Part shown: positions 14,810 to 22,958 of the stretch, in pieces
How positions within the stretch are numbered: position 1 is the first letter of the stretch
Layout: every line of letters begins with the position of its first letter
Origin: a virus
Direction: 5' to 3' (one strand)
IMG/VR virus record: IMGVR_UViG_3300037847_003575
Span: 1-22,958 of that record
DNA length: 22,958 bases
Made by a program: the position numbers and the translations under genes
Notes under the pieces: generated by a model
Seen by the model: the letters and a program-made list of their open reading frames with translations, nothing else
Told to the model about the DNA's origin: nothing
The model's database searches: none

Positions 14810-17800
14810 TTACTTAATTTCCTGAACTAGTACGGTGAAGTTGACAATATCTGATATAGCGTGATCATTTGACAGAGTAAATGTGACTCTTGGTTCGGAA
14901 GAACCAGTGAAATCAAATGCTGCTGTAAATTGATCTAACGATGTATTCAAAGATCCATATTCGTTATGGAAAATATCAGTACCATTATCTATAACATTAT
15001 ACTCAGCCATAGATCTCTTTCCAGAACTAGACTTTGATATTGCAGTTACTTTACAACCTTTTGTTGTGCTGGAGTTATATAAGACAACCGCAGAAGTTTC
15101 AGAACCACCTTTAATCAGAGAGAATGTAAATGTTTTGATCGCATAATCAGCTAGTTCAAATTCTTTGAGATCTCCATCAAAAACCTTGACTCCGTTAAAA
15201 GATCCAGTTCCAAATGTTGTATTGAAATAAATATCACCTTGATTATCTAATCTTAAAACGGGATCTACATTTAAACCAGAAGATAATCCCAGATCCAAAT
15301 ACTGTTTCGTTGTACTGATAAAGGATGAAGATGAATCACTGTTATCAATAGTAGTATCTAAACTATTAAGAGTTAATATTTCTGTATTAATTCCAAGCGT
15401 GTTACCACCACTAGTGGTAATCGTGTCAATATTTGTAAAATCTAAAGCAGTTCCCGATAATTGTAATGTGTTAACATTATTATTATAAAAATATAAAATA
15501 TTTTCATTTGCTGCTGGAGCAGTTTCTGGGATAATATAAGTGTTTCCATCAACGTCTCTAACTCCACCTAGAGATGACCAGTTAGTACCACTATATCCTT
15601 CAAACTGTTGAATATCTGTATTGAAACGAATGGAACCAGCACCAGGTGTTGCGATTGTTTTTTCATTATCAGTACCAGCAGGAATTCTAAAGTGAGTTAC
15701 AGAATCAACAATAGTTTGTTTTCCTGCATTTGGTCTCAATACTAAATCTTTAACTTGTGTAGAAACTACATTATCATCAAGTGTTAGTTCTCCTCCAACA
15801 ACTAAAGGACAATCTTTATCGGGTCCAATTCTAAATTCTTCTACTTCAGAAATTGTTAGTGGAGATACAGCAGATGAAAACCATGTTAACTGAGCATCTC
15901 CATTTGCAGCAGTTCCTGATGTATGTGATGGTTCACCGCCAGTTCCAGCAAGTTGACCTAGATTTACAATTCCTGTTACTTCATACAAATTATTTTTATG
16001 TTTGATGTAATCGCCAACAGAAGTTCCTGCTCCAGCTGTCCATAAAGTATAAGTTGGAAGACCTAATCTAGCAGAAGAAATTTTCTTGACACTTCTAAAG
16101 TCTAAAAACTCGGTTCCTAATTGTAGTGTATTTACATTATCATTATAGAAGTATAGTGTATTGTCATTTGCACCTACCGTTGCTTCCGCAATGATGTAGG
16201 TGTTTCCATCAATGTCTCTTACACCACCAAGAGATGACCAAGAACTAGTTGCTTCACTGTAACCTTCATACTGAGTTGTATCAGTATTAAATCTGATGTA
16301 TCCATCATAATTTGTTGTTGGTTTTTCAAGTTCTGTACCAGATGGAATACCAAGTGCAGATGTTCCATTTACACGAACAACATTTTCTCCAGTAACTGTT
16401 AGGTTAATATTGTTTCCAGCGAATGCTGATAAAGTATCTCCCTGTAACTTAACTCTATTATCAGAATTAAATGAACCAGTAGATTTGATTTCTCCACTAG
16501 TTTCTAAGTTGCCATTTGAATTGGAAATAGTGAGGTTGGATCCAACACTGAAATTTCCAATCACAGACATACCGTTTGTGGCAGTTGCTACAATTGTATT
16601 TGTGGAACTTAAAGTAGCACATGTAATATCTGTTGTGCTAATTGTAGGTGTTGTGATAGAAGTAGTAGCCACAAAAGTTTCTACTGCTCCAGAAACTGCA
16701 GATAATGAATTTCCAGTAATAATACCTGCGTCTACATCAAGACCAACTGCAACTACCGAATCAATTGATACAGCATTTATTAAAAGTCCAGATCCAAATA
16801 CTTTAGGATTATTTGTATCTGTTGGTAACACATCAAAGTTTGGAGATGTGCCACCCATAGCAGAGTGGACCTGGCAATAATAATATAAGTTTGGTGTTGT
16901 ATCACTTATTTTTACACGAAGATTTCCATCTTCTTTTACAACACCCGTACTATATTCATAACCAGTAAACGATAGATCGGCAGTTCCGTTTGTTAATGGA
17001 AGAAGTGATAGTGTAATAGTAGTAGCGTTATCAACGCTCTTTACTACTGTAGCAGCATCTAGCGAACCTGTACCACCAGTAACTGCTACTGGCATTCCTG
17101 CAATAATATTTGTAGTGTCTGTAACAGTAATTGTTGCAGAAGAAGTATCTAATACTACAGAATTTTGTGCATATGATGTATGAACACCGTCTGGAGTTTC
17201 TGACAGTTCAAATGGATGAGTAGAAACAGAGGTATCTGTGAGATTAAATTCGTAGGTATTACCAGAGTAAAGTGTTAGGTTTGGATGATATTTGTCTGCA
17301 ACGGTATTAGCAACATTTCCATCGTCTAGTAGATATTGATTTTGGGTGCTGATAGTTGCAATAGTCTCCGCAGTTGCTATTCCACCTGTTGAAATATCAA
17401 TTAGATCACCATTACTTAAATTTGTATCCTCTTCAACTACAATATAATCAATATTGCCACCAGAAGAATAAACTGCTAGACAAGAAACTTCAACACGAAC
17501 AGAAACATTGTCAACATTTAATACAACACCTGCAATACCACCAACACTACCAGAAGGAACAGAAATTTGTTGTCCTTGAGTGTAGTTATATCCAGTTGCA
17601 ACAACATTACTAATACCTAATTCACCAGTTTCATCAGTTTCAAAATCTATAATCAGTCCAGTTCCAGAACCAGCATTTAATTGTACATTACTATAAGTTT
17701 GTGAAACAGTTCCTGTATAGATTCCATCTAATGATGTGCCAATTGCTGCACCTTCAATACCTTTTAAAGTATCTCCTTTTGAAAATTTTGTATCTGCAAC

Positions 17801-18847
17801 AGTTCCTGTAAAAGTTAGCTTTTGAGTTGGAATAACTGTTACAGCATATGTAATTGGTTGAGTCAGTGAAGTTGGGTCTACACTCAACACATCTCCTGCG
17901 TTATAACCAACACCAGGATTGCTAATGGTAATACTAGAAACTGTTTTAACAGCATTAATCGTATAAGCAAATGCAGGAGAACCTGTGCCAGGAATAGTTA
18001 ATACATCTCCTACTTGATATCCTGTTCCATATTGAGAAATTGTAAAATTCTCAACTGTTCCTGGATTATTTGAAATAGTAAAAGCAAAACCAGATCCACT
18101 TCCACCAAGATCAGCATTACTTGCAGAAAGAACATCACCTAGGTCATATCCATTATCGCCTTCAGCAGTAATAATAACATCAACAACTGCGCCATTGCTA
18201 TCTACTTCAATGTCTGCAGTTGCTCCAGTTCCATTACCTCCTGTTAATGCAACAGCAGTATAACTTGCTTCTACATATCCACTACCAGGATTTGTTATAG
18301 ATCCTAAAATACTGGTTACATCATAATCTGCAATTGCACTAGCACCATTTCCGCCAGATAATGATTGATCTGTATATGAACCACCAGCGTATCCATCTCC
18401 ACTATTTGTAACAGATCCAGTATATTCAACTACAGTAATATCTACGGTAGCATTACTACCAGAACCACCAACAATAGGAACTGCATTATAAGATCCTACA
18501 TCATAGTTTTGTCCACCAGATGTAATAAGAGTGTTAGTAGGTGATAAAGAATTTCTGACAACAGAGAAATCTTTAAAAGATTTTACTCCCTCTAATTCAA
18601 TATTTAATATTTTTTTAGAATTACTAGCGAACCCAAGAACATTAGTTGCTACTCTGTAGATACCTAATTTTACATCATTAACAAAAGCTAGTGATGGAGC
18701 AGCTAGTGTGCCATCTCCCAACTTAAGGTTGCCAGTAGCTAAGTCGCTACCACCTTGAGTAATGTTGAAAATCTGATCACCAATTTGATTAATCTTCTGC
18801 CTTTGAAGTTCAAAGGTATCAGTTCTTGCTACATTAATTGCTGGCAT
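14810..18847 (-). CDS. Modular virion structural protein with GSGY repeats and a cupredoxin-like domain
   Basis: A 1345-residue protein that opens MPAINVARTDTFELQRQKIN, a start typical of cyanomyovirus fibre or structural proteins, followed by NITQGGSDLATGN and LGIYRVATNVLGF. Residues about 110-320 hold many GSGY/GDGY modules with LTGGNGTGATA-type linkers. At about 504-680 lies a cupredoxin-like domain with H544, C658, H661 and M664 (see separate entry). Fibre-like strands follow (LTISNSNGNLETSGEIKSTG), then two copies of a SSLGGVRD-x-DGNTYI module (about 830-925 and 1055-1150), and a C-terminal beta domain ending FTVLVQEIK. The gene overlaps the upstream small gene by 14 bases and ends one base before the next start, so it looks translationally coupled. 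A tail-fibre or distal baseplate role is likely from family resemblance; the exact location is not shown. Confidence 0.85.
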   Translation of the reverse strand: MPAINVARTDTFELQRQKINQIGDQIFNITQGGSDLATGNLKLGDGTLAAPSLAFVNDVKLGIYRVATNVLGFASNSKKILNIELEGVKSFKDFSVVRNSLSPTNTLITSGGQNYDVGSYNAVPIVGGSGSNATVDITVVEYTGSVTNSGDGYAGGSYTDQSLSGGNGASAIADYDVTSILGSITNPGSGYVEASYTAVALTGGNGTGATADIEVDSNGAVVDVIITAEGDNGYDLGDVLSASNADLGGSGSGFAFTISNNPGTVENFTISQYGTGYQVGDVLTIPGTGSPAFAYTINAVKTVSSITISNPGVGYNAGDVLSVDPTSLTQPITYAVTVIPTQKLTFTGTVADTKFSKGDTLKGIEGAAIGTSLDGIYTGTVSQTYSNVQLNAGSGTGLIIDFETDETGELGISNVVATGYNYTQGQQISVPSGSVGGIAGVVLNVDNVSVRVEVSCLAVYSSGGNIDYIVVEEDTNLSNGDLIDISTGGIATAETIATISTQNQYLLDDGNVANTVADKYHPNLTLYSGNTYEFNLTDTSVSTHPFELSETPDGVHTSYAQNSVVLDTSSATITVTDTTNIIAGMPVAVTGGTGSLDAATVVKSVDNATTITLSLLPLTNGTADLSFTGYEYSTGVVKEDGNLRVKISDTTPNLYYYCQVHSAMGGTSPNFDVLPTDTNNPKVFGSGLLINAVSIDSVVAVGLDVDAGIITGNSLSAVSGAVETFVATTSITTPTISTTDITCATLSSTNTIVATATNGMSVIGNFSVGSNLTISNSNGNLETSGEIKSTGSFNSDNRVKLQGDTLSAFAGNNINLTVTGENVVRVNGTSALGIPSGTELEKPTTNYDGYIRFNTDTTQYEGYSEATSSWSSLGGVRDIDGNTYIIAEATVGANDNTLYFYNDNVNTLQLGTEFLDFRSVKKISSARLGLPTYTLWTAGAGTSVGDYIKHKNNLYEVTGIVNLGQLAGTGGEPSHTSGTAANGDAQLTWFSSAVSPLTISEVEEFRIGPDKDCPLVVGGELTLDDNVVSTQVKDLVLRPNAGKQTIVDSVTHFRIPAGTDNEKTIATPGAGSIRFNTDIQQFEGYSGTNWSSLGGVRDVDGNTYIIPETAPAANENILYFYNNNVNTLQLSGTALDFTNIDTITTSGGNTLGINTEILTLNSLDTTIDNSDSSSSFISTTKQYLDLGLSSGLNVDPVLRLDNQGDIYFNTTFGTGSFNGVKVFDGDLKEFELADYAIKTFTFSLIKGGSETSAVVLYNSSTTKGCKVTAISKSSSGKRSMAEYNVIDNGTDIFHNEYGSLNTSLDQFTAAFDFTGSSEPRVTFTLSNDHAISDIVNFTVLVQEIK
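15410..16375 (-). repeat. Duplicated SSLGGVRD module in the 1345-residue protein
   Basis: Two copies of a roughly 95-residue module lie near 16375-16060 and 15695-15410. Each reads (I)P-(S/A)-GT...IRFNTD...(Y/F)-EGYS, then SSLGGVRD-(I/V)-DGNTYII, a short A/E-rich stretch, and LYFY-N-(D/N)-NVNTLQL. The DNA is also alike: gtttccatcaa followed by cgtctct or tgtctct and gagatgacca occurs near 16201 and 15541. The pair is separated by a non-repeated segment of about 120 residues. Confidence 0.85.
16830..17340 (-). other. Cupredoxin-like domain with a 70-residue insertion, within the 1345-residue protein
   Basis: Residues about 504-672 contain YHPNLTLYSGNTYEFNLTD, then STHPFELS with H544, and near the end TPNLYYYCQVHSAMGG with C658, H661 and M664. 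This is the order His...Cys-x-x-His-x-x-Met of the type 1 copper site in cupredoxins, although the spacing between the last His and Met is shorter than in plastocyanin. Residues 562-631 (DNA 16955-17164) interrupt the expected domain with a SATITVTDTTNIIAGMPV module, so the His-to-Cys distance is 114 residues rather than the usual 50-60. Similar YYC-x-x-H-x-x-MG domains occur in other marine phage structural proteins. Copper binding is not shown. Confidence 0.65.
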
Positions 18848-19040
18848 TTTTAATTAACTCTCTAAGTAATGATTTGATCTCAGAAACTTCATTCTTCAAG
18901 ATATTTATGTCTTCCAACGCGGAACCAAGCTGTTTTGATTTGCGTCTTGCAACGATAGCAGAATCGTCCAGATTGATTATGGCACCAGTGTTTTGGTCTC
19001 TTACGAGACCATCATGACCTTCAACTTTAATATAGTCCAT
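18834..19040 (-). CDS. Small coiled-coil protein, probable virion or tail-fibre accessory
   Basis: The protein has 68 residues and begins MDYIKVEGHDGLVRDQNTGA. The first half contains the motif VEGH-x-x-LVRD and a short INLDDSAIVARR segment. The second half (about residues 38-65) has a heptad-like pattern (LEDINILKNEVSEIKSLLREL), consistent with a coiled coil. Proteins with this MDY-x-KVEGH start and a C-terminal coiled coil are common in marine T4-like phages next to large structural genes and carry no known function. Its ATG lies nine bases after the previous gene's stop and its coding end overlaps the start of the 1345-residue protein by 14 bases, so the two are probably translationally coupled. 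No clear Shine-Dalgarno sequence precedes it. An oligomerisation or fibre-attachment role is only a guess from the coiled coil. Confidence 0.82.
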   Translation of the reverse strand: MDYIKVEGHDGLVRDQNTGAIINLDDSAIVARRKSKQLGSALEDINILKNEVSEIKSLLRELIKNASN

Positions 19041-19049
19041 ACGCGGAAA

Positions 19050-22000
19050 TTAGAATGCCGCTACAGCGCGAATGTCTTGGATCTTAGGAGCAAATGCAGG
19101 ATCAACACCACGCATTACAATTTTGATAGCAAACGAAGAATATTCATCAATATCAGACACGCTGTACTTGAGATCTTGATACGAAGATTGTTTCTCAACA
19201 ACACTAGAAATAGTGTTCTCTGTAGTTGCTAACTCTAATGTATCTGGTTGTCCATCGCCATTGAACAATACCCAATCAATGTCCTCAAAGTTTTCTTGAC
19301 TAGATGCTTTCTTAAACTTATAAAGAACTTGGATATTTGAAATGTCTTTGACATTTGCCATCAGATGTACATCAATTGCAGTTGCTGGATTGCTGATGAC
19401 AACTTCTTTAGTTACATACTTAGCAACTGCCGAACCATTCTTAGAAGTATCTTCGGCAACAAAGTCAATACCATTTGTATATGTGACTTTACCTACCTCT
19501 AGATAGTTTGCTTCTTCATCTGGTTGGTTAGGATACTTGATAAAGTCTCCTACACGGAAGATGTCTGCAATCTGATCACCTACAACAGCGTTTCTGTTGT
19601 ATAGTGTATTATCAATAATTCTATCAGTGTAGTTATCATTGATTGGTTTAATATCAACTCTAGCAGTTAATTCTTGAGTTTGACCATTCCAGATAACAGT
19701 CTTACCAGTAATGATATTGTCATAAGTCTCAAGAATAACAGATGGATTACGTGCTACGATAGTAGAACCATCATCAATAGACGTAAATACTTGTGTTGGA
19801 TTAGAATCAACACTAACATTCGTTAATTGAGTTTGATTTCCTAAAGAAACAATTTCACCTTTTTGGAAGAATTGACTTGTCTTAACTCTGACATATACAA
19901 CTTGACCATTGACTCTAGCGATAGTTCCAGTTGTTTTTGATGTTTGACCTTCAATTGTTTGATTAGCTTGTAGTTCAGTTCCCGCATTACCAGCAAGTTC
20001 AAACTGATATACAGGATAGAACTCAATAACTTGATCTCTTCTACCAAATCTATTTTCTTGCCCATCAGCATTTTCTATTCTGTTGCTAACTGTTTTAATA
20101 GATGCACTAGAAAGATCAATGATTGGAGAAAGATTACTAGATGTGGAAGATAGTTCCATTTTATAAGTTAGAGATCTCTCAAGATTGTTAAGAGTCTCAT
20201 TAATTTCAGAAGCAATCATCTTCTGGTTTGTGAAGTAATGTGGTTCATTCAAGAAAGTTCTTTCATATTCTGATTGTGAATATGAAGTATAATTTGTAGT
20301 TGTTGAATCTACAGGAACTACATTGGTTGTCTTAACAGAAACATCTAATGTTGTGCCTGTAAATGTCAAGTAATGAACTTGTGGATATAGTGTCTCAAAT
20401 TTTCTGTTATGACTTGCATAAACAGAAGTTCCACCACCAAGAGAGTTACCTGCAGCTTGAGATGGGGAAAGAACATTATAAGAGTCAACTCCAGAATTAG
20501 TAACTTGGAACAAGTTGCTATTGATAGTAGAAGCAGTAATACCACCTGTCTCTAGAGCAGTTCTGTAGAAGACATAAGACTTACCACTATCTTCAAAACC
20601 ATGATCTCTATGGTTCACTTTAACAACTGCATTGTTGTTTTTGAATAAAGTAGATGTAGATGCGGAATTAGAACTTGCATTCGTTTCAATTGGATTTGCA
20701 TCCAAGAGTTCATAACCAAGATTAACATTCTTAAGAAGAAGTTCTGCGGATCTAGTAGTATCAAATTCTGCTCTATAAAGAGTGAACTTGAGATCCTCAA
20801 AAATATCTTCAGTCCAACTTTCTGTATTCTGAGAACGGTATACCGAACCTAGAGATGGTTGAGTTGTAATAACCGTACTTGTAGCAATGTCGGTTTCACC
20901 TAGTCTAGATACCCACAGCTCATAATCAGTAGAATCAGTTTCTACTACTAGAGCATACTCTGTATCATTCTGTAGATAAACAGGATAATCAAATGCAAAG
21001 TGTGTAGGTGTTGTGGAGTTTGTTACCTCTCCTGCATCAATTGCTACACCCATTCTAACCGCTGGTGTATCAATCTCAATAAACGTTTGGATCTCACACC
21101 CTCCAGCTCCGTTTCCTACGCCTTTAACGACCACAGAAGGCGCTTCTGTGTATCCAAAACCACTTAGTGATACCTCAGCATTGTAAATTCTACCACCAGA
21201 AACTTCAATGCTTGCTGTAGCAGTAGATCCACCAGGTAATTGTGGACTTTCAATAGTAAGAATTGCACTGTCATAATTTTGACCAGTGTTAGTGATTCTC
21301 ATTCTAGAGACCTTACCACTGTCTTTTGCAATTGCAAGAACTAGATCTGTAGCGTCTTTTGCATTTGCTTCAGTAACAGAAGGAATAATTAAATCCTCGT
21401 TCTGTACAAAAGATTTGCCATTATGATTACTTAGAACAACAGTATAGACTTGCTCATTAGTGAGACTATACTTACCAGATGCAGTTGCAACTAGTTCTAC
21501 ATTGTTCTTGTCAAAGATTTTAAGAATAGGACCAGATGCAGCAGAAGATGCACCTGTTACACTCTCACCCTTATAAACTGCTAAATTACCACTAGCAAAA
21601 CACTTAAGGAAAGTATTTGGAGAAAGTGTCTTTTCAGAACCAGGAACAATATTTTTAGCTGGTTTCTCTGCATCAACATTAGAGATATATGCTTTTACTG
21701 GAATGTTGGTGCTCTTCTTACTAAAGAACATATCAACACCAGTAACGAAACAACCACCTTGTAGGTTTTCAACCTTAAATGTTTGTGCAAGAGGATTAGG
21801 TCTGATAGGATTATCAGTATTGCTTTCAATCAACTGAACACCTTCATTAGACTTAAAGTAAGAAGGTTTAGTGGATACAATACTAGAAGGATTTTCTGGA
21901 AGAAGACCAGTAGCATAATACTTGACTTCGGTGTAACTATCTACTTCTTCTTTAGGAGCATTAGTTGCACTAGAAGTAAATCTAAAGGTTAGCACACCAG

Positions 22001-22958
22001 AAGTAATTGATACTTCTTCGGCGGAAGTGTCATATGGTAGAGTATCTACATCACCAGTCCAGGTTGCATTCTCAAGTGGAGGCAAACCAGCAGGAACAAC
22101 AATTAGTCCGCTAGCATTACCATACTCATCAGTCGTAATCTCACCATTAAATGCAGATAGCGAGTTACCAGCAATACCTGTGAATCTTAGGTCTGGGTTT
22201 ACCCAACGACCAATGTCTCTTCCCTCCAAGAAGACATACATCTTCGTGTTGGGTTTCATTCGTCTGATGACATATCTGACAGGAATGCTTCTAGCAAAGA
22301 ATGCTAGAGAAGTTGAAACTAAACTCTCACCAATACTCTTAGTTTGAACTCCTTTACCTACCTCATTGTTCTGAGGACTAATATTGGAAGAACTTGCAAC
22401 AGACGCACTAGCAACAGAAGTTACAGCTTGCTGTGTATTAATTTCACCCAAAGAGTTGATAGAAGTGAATGATGTGGATGTTCCAACCCAGTTAACTACA
22501 AAAGAATTGAACAGACTAGAGAAACTCTCTTTGACATTCTCTTTTGCAAGGAAGATGTTGAATAGATCCGTGTTGGTATCTACTACCAATGGTTCTTCAG
22601 TTTGATCATACCAATGATCAATAGAAGGTGAAATTTCTCCATCACCAACATATTGAAGAACAACAAATGGATTTGGATTTAAAGTCTTAGATGCAAAATC
22701 GTTTCCTAGTAAGTTTAGAGGAGAGAAAGGTAGAGTTACCATATCTCCAGACTTCTTATAACCAGAAACAGATCTTTGATCTTCTCTTACATTTACTTCT
22801 TCTAAGTTTACAGAATCTTCTTTTGCTTGAGGACGTAGGACACTTTGCTGACTGTCTACTGCACATCTGTAATCAAGAGAAGAGAGATTTCCAACTTTGT
22901 GTGCCTCAAAGTTATCAACAAAGAATCCAGACTTAAATCTATCAAGTCCAATTTCATC
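19050..22958 (-). CDS. Large virion structural protein, 5' end cut by the window edge
   Basis: The frame stays open from the TAA at 19052-19050 to the last base of the window, giving at least 1302 residues. An ATG at 22742 looks like a start, but 72 further codons upstream have no stop and read as normal protein: DEIGLDRFKSGFFVDNFEAH, then VGNLSSLDYRCAVDSQQSVLRP. The G-F-F-V-D-N-F followed by Y-x-x-x-V-D and LRP is the pattern seen inside long cyanophage structural proteins, so the true start lies beyond the window. Further landmarks are a KVENLQGGCFVTGVDMFFSK segment (near 21790-21700), a GSGY-like pair (near 21310-21090), a VYLQNDTEYALVVETDSTDY segment (near 20985-20930), and an end typical of the family (FAIKIVMRGVDPAFAPKIQD). 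It is probably a baseplate- or fibre-associated protein; similar cyanophage proteins are listed only as structural. Confidence 0.85.
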   Translation of the reverse strand, partial: DEIGLDRFKSGFFVDNFEAHKVGNLSSLDYRCAVDSQQSVLRPQAKEDSVNLEEVNVREDQRSVSGYKKSGDMVTLPFSPLNLLGNDFASKTLNPNPFVVLQYVGDGEISPSIDHWYDQTEEPLVVDTNTDLFNIFLAKENVKESFSSLFNSFVVNWVGTSTSFTSINSLGEINTQQAVTSVASASVASSSNISPQNNEVGKGVQTKSIGESLVSTSLAFFARSIPVRYVIRRMKPNTKMYVFLEGRDIGRWVNPDLRFTGIAGNSLSAFNGEITTDEYGNASGLIVVPAGLPPLENATWTGDVDTLPYDTSAEEVSITSGVLTFRFTSSATNAPKEEVDSYTEVKYYATGLLPENPSSIVSTKPSYFKSNEGVQLIESNTDNPIRPNPLAQTFKVENLQGGCFVTGVDMFFSKKSTNIPVKAYISNVDAEKPAKNIVPGSEKTLSPNTFLKCFASGNLAVYKGESVTGASSAASGPILKIFDKNNVELVATASGKYSLTNEQVYTVVLSNHNGKSFVQNEDLIIPSVTEANAKDATDLVLAIAKDSGKVSRMRITNTGQNYDSAILTIESPQLPGGSTATASIEVSGGRIYNAEVSLSGFGYTEAPSVVVKGVGNGAGGCEIQTFIEIDTPAVRMGVAIDAGEVTNSTTPTHFAFDYPVYLQNDTEYALVVETDSTDYELWVSRLGETDIATSTVITTQPSLGSVYRSQNTESWTEDIFEDLKFTLYRAEFDTTRSAELLLKNVNLGYELLDANPIETNASSNSASTSTLFKNNNAVVKVNHRDHGFEDSGKSYVFYRTALETGGITASTINSNLFQVTNSGVDSYNVLSPSQAAGNSLGGGTSVYASHNRKFETLYPQVHYLTFTGTTLDVSVKTTNVVPVDSTTTNYTSYSQSEYERTFLNEPHYFTNQKMIASEINETLNNLERSLTYKMELSSTSSNLSPIIDLSSASIKTVSNRIENADGQENRFGRRDQVIEFYPVYQFELAGNAGTELQANQTIEGQTSKTTGTIARVNGQVVYVRVKTSQFFQKGEIVSLGNQTQLTNVSVDSNPTQVFTSIDDGSTIVARNPSVILETYDNIITGKTVIWNGQTQELTARVDIKPINDNYTDRIIDNTLYNRNAVVGDQIADIFRVGDFIKYPNQPDEEANYLEVGKVTYTNGIDFVAEDTSKNGSAVAKYVTKEVVISNPATAIDVHLMANVKDISNIQVLYKFKKASSQENFEDIDWVLFNGDGQPDTLELATTENTISSVVEKQSSYQDLKYSVSDIDEYSSFAIKIVMRGVDPAFAPKIQDIRAVAAF

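Noticed and set aside
4887-22936. Many plus-strand frames of 60-156 residues opposite the large structural genes, e.g. 16410-16880
   Set aside because: Long beta-rich minus-strand genes leave open antisense frames by chance. None has a recognisable domain or a ribosome binding site that I can see, and the whole window otherwise runs on the minus strand.

Overview
The window looks like part of the structural (late) region of a marine T4-like myovirus, most likely a cyanophage of the Prochlorococcus/Synechococcus type. A SAR11-infecting relative cannot be excluded. The signs are the recognisable T4 gp13 neck protein at the low-coordinate end, huge modular tail-fibre-type proteins built from motifs typical of cyanomyoviruses, a viral 2-oxoglutarate/Fe(II) oxygenase, modest GC (about 40% or slightly less by eye), and T4-late-like promoter motifs (AATAAATA / CTAAATA) just before several genes. 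Every convincing gene is on the minus strand, so transcription runs from the high-coordinate end to the low end.

Layout in the direction of transcription: (1) 22958-19050, a large virion structural protein whose reading frame is still open at the window edge, so its N-terminus is missing; (2) 19040-18834, a small coiled-coil protein overlapping the next gene by 14 bases; (3) 18847-14810, a 1345-residue modular structural protein with glycine-rich GSGY modules, a cupredoxin-like domain and a duplicated module; (4) 14808-14308, a 166-residue probable virion protein; (5) 14263-3632, a giant 3543-residue tail-fibre-type protein that fills almost half the window; (6) three consecutive C1q-like jelly-roll proteins (3602-2009), probably adhesin paralogues; (7) a 2OG-Fe(II) oxygenase (2005-1442); (8) two small phage proteins (1420-1085 and 1054-857); (9) a hairpin terminator overlaid with a late-promoter motif and a possible ribosome binding site; (10) neck protein gp13 (806-6), followed one base later by a possible start codon for the next gene, expected to be gp14.

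Together the genes appear to encode the distal baseplate, fibres and host-recognition apparatus, followed by the neck. Genes are packed with gaps of 0 to about 50 bases. Late-promoter-like motifs sit at or near the stop codon of the preceding gene in front of gp13, the two small genes, the first C1q gene and the giant gene. I see no tRNA, rRNA, CRISPR array, insertion sequence, integrase or defence system, and no intergenic stretch longer than about 50 bases. The most interesting points are the composite terminator/promoter/RBS before gp13, the cupredoxin-like domain with a complete H-C-H-M ligand set interrupted by an inserted module, the GSGY module shared by three different virion proteins, and the repeat-rich giant fibre followed by tandem C1q-like genes and a hydroxylase.
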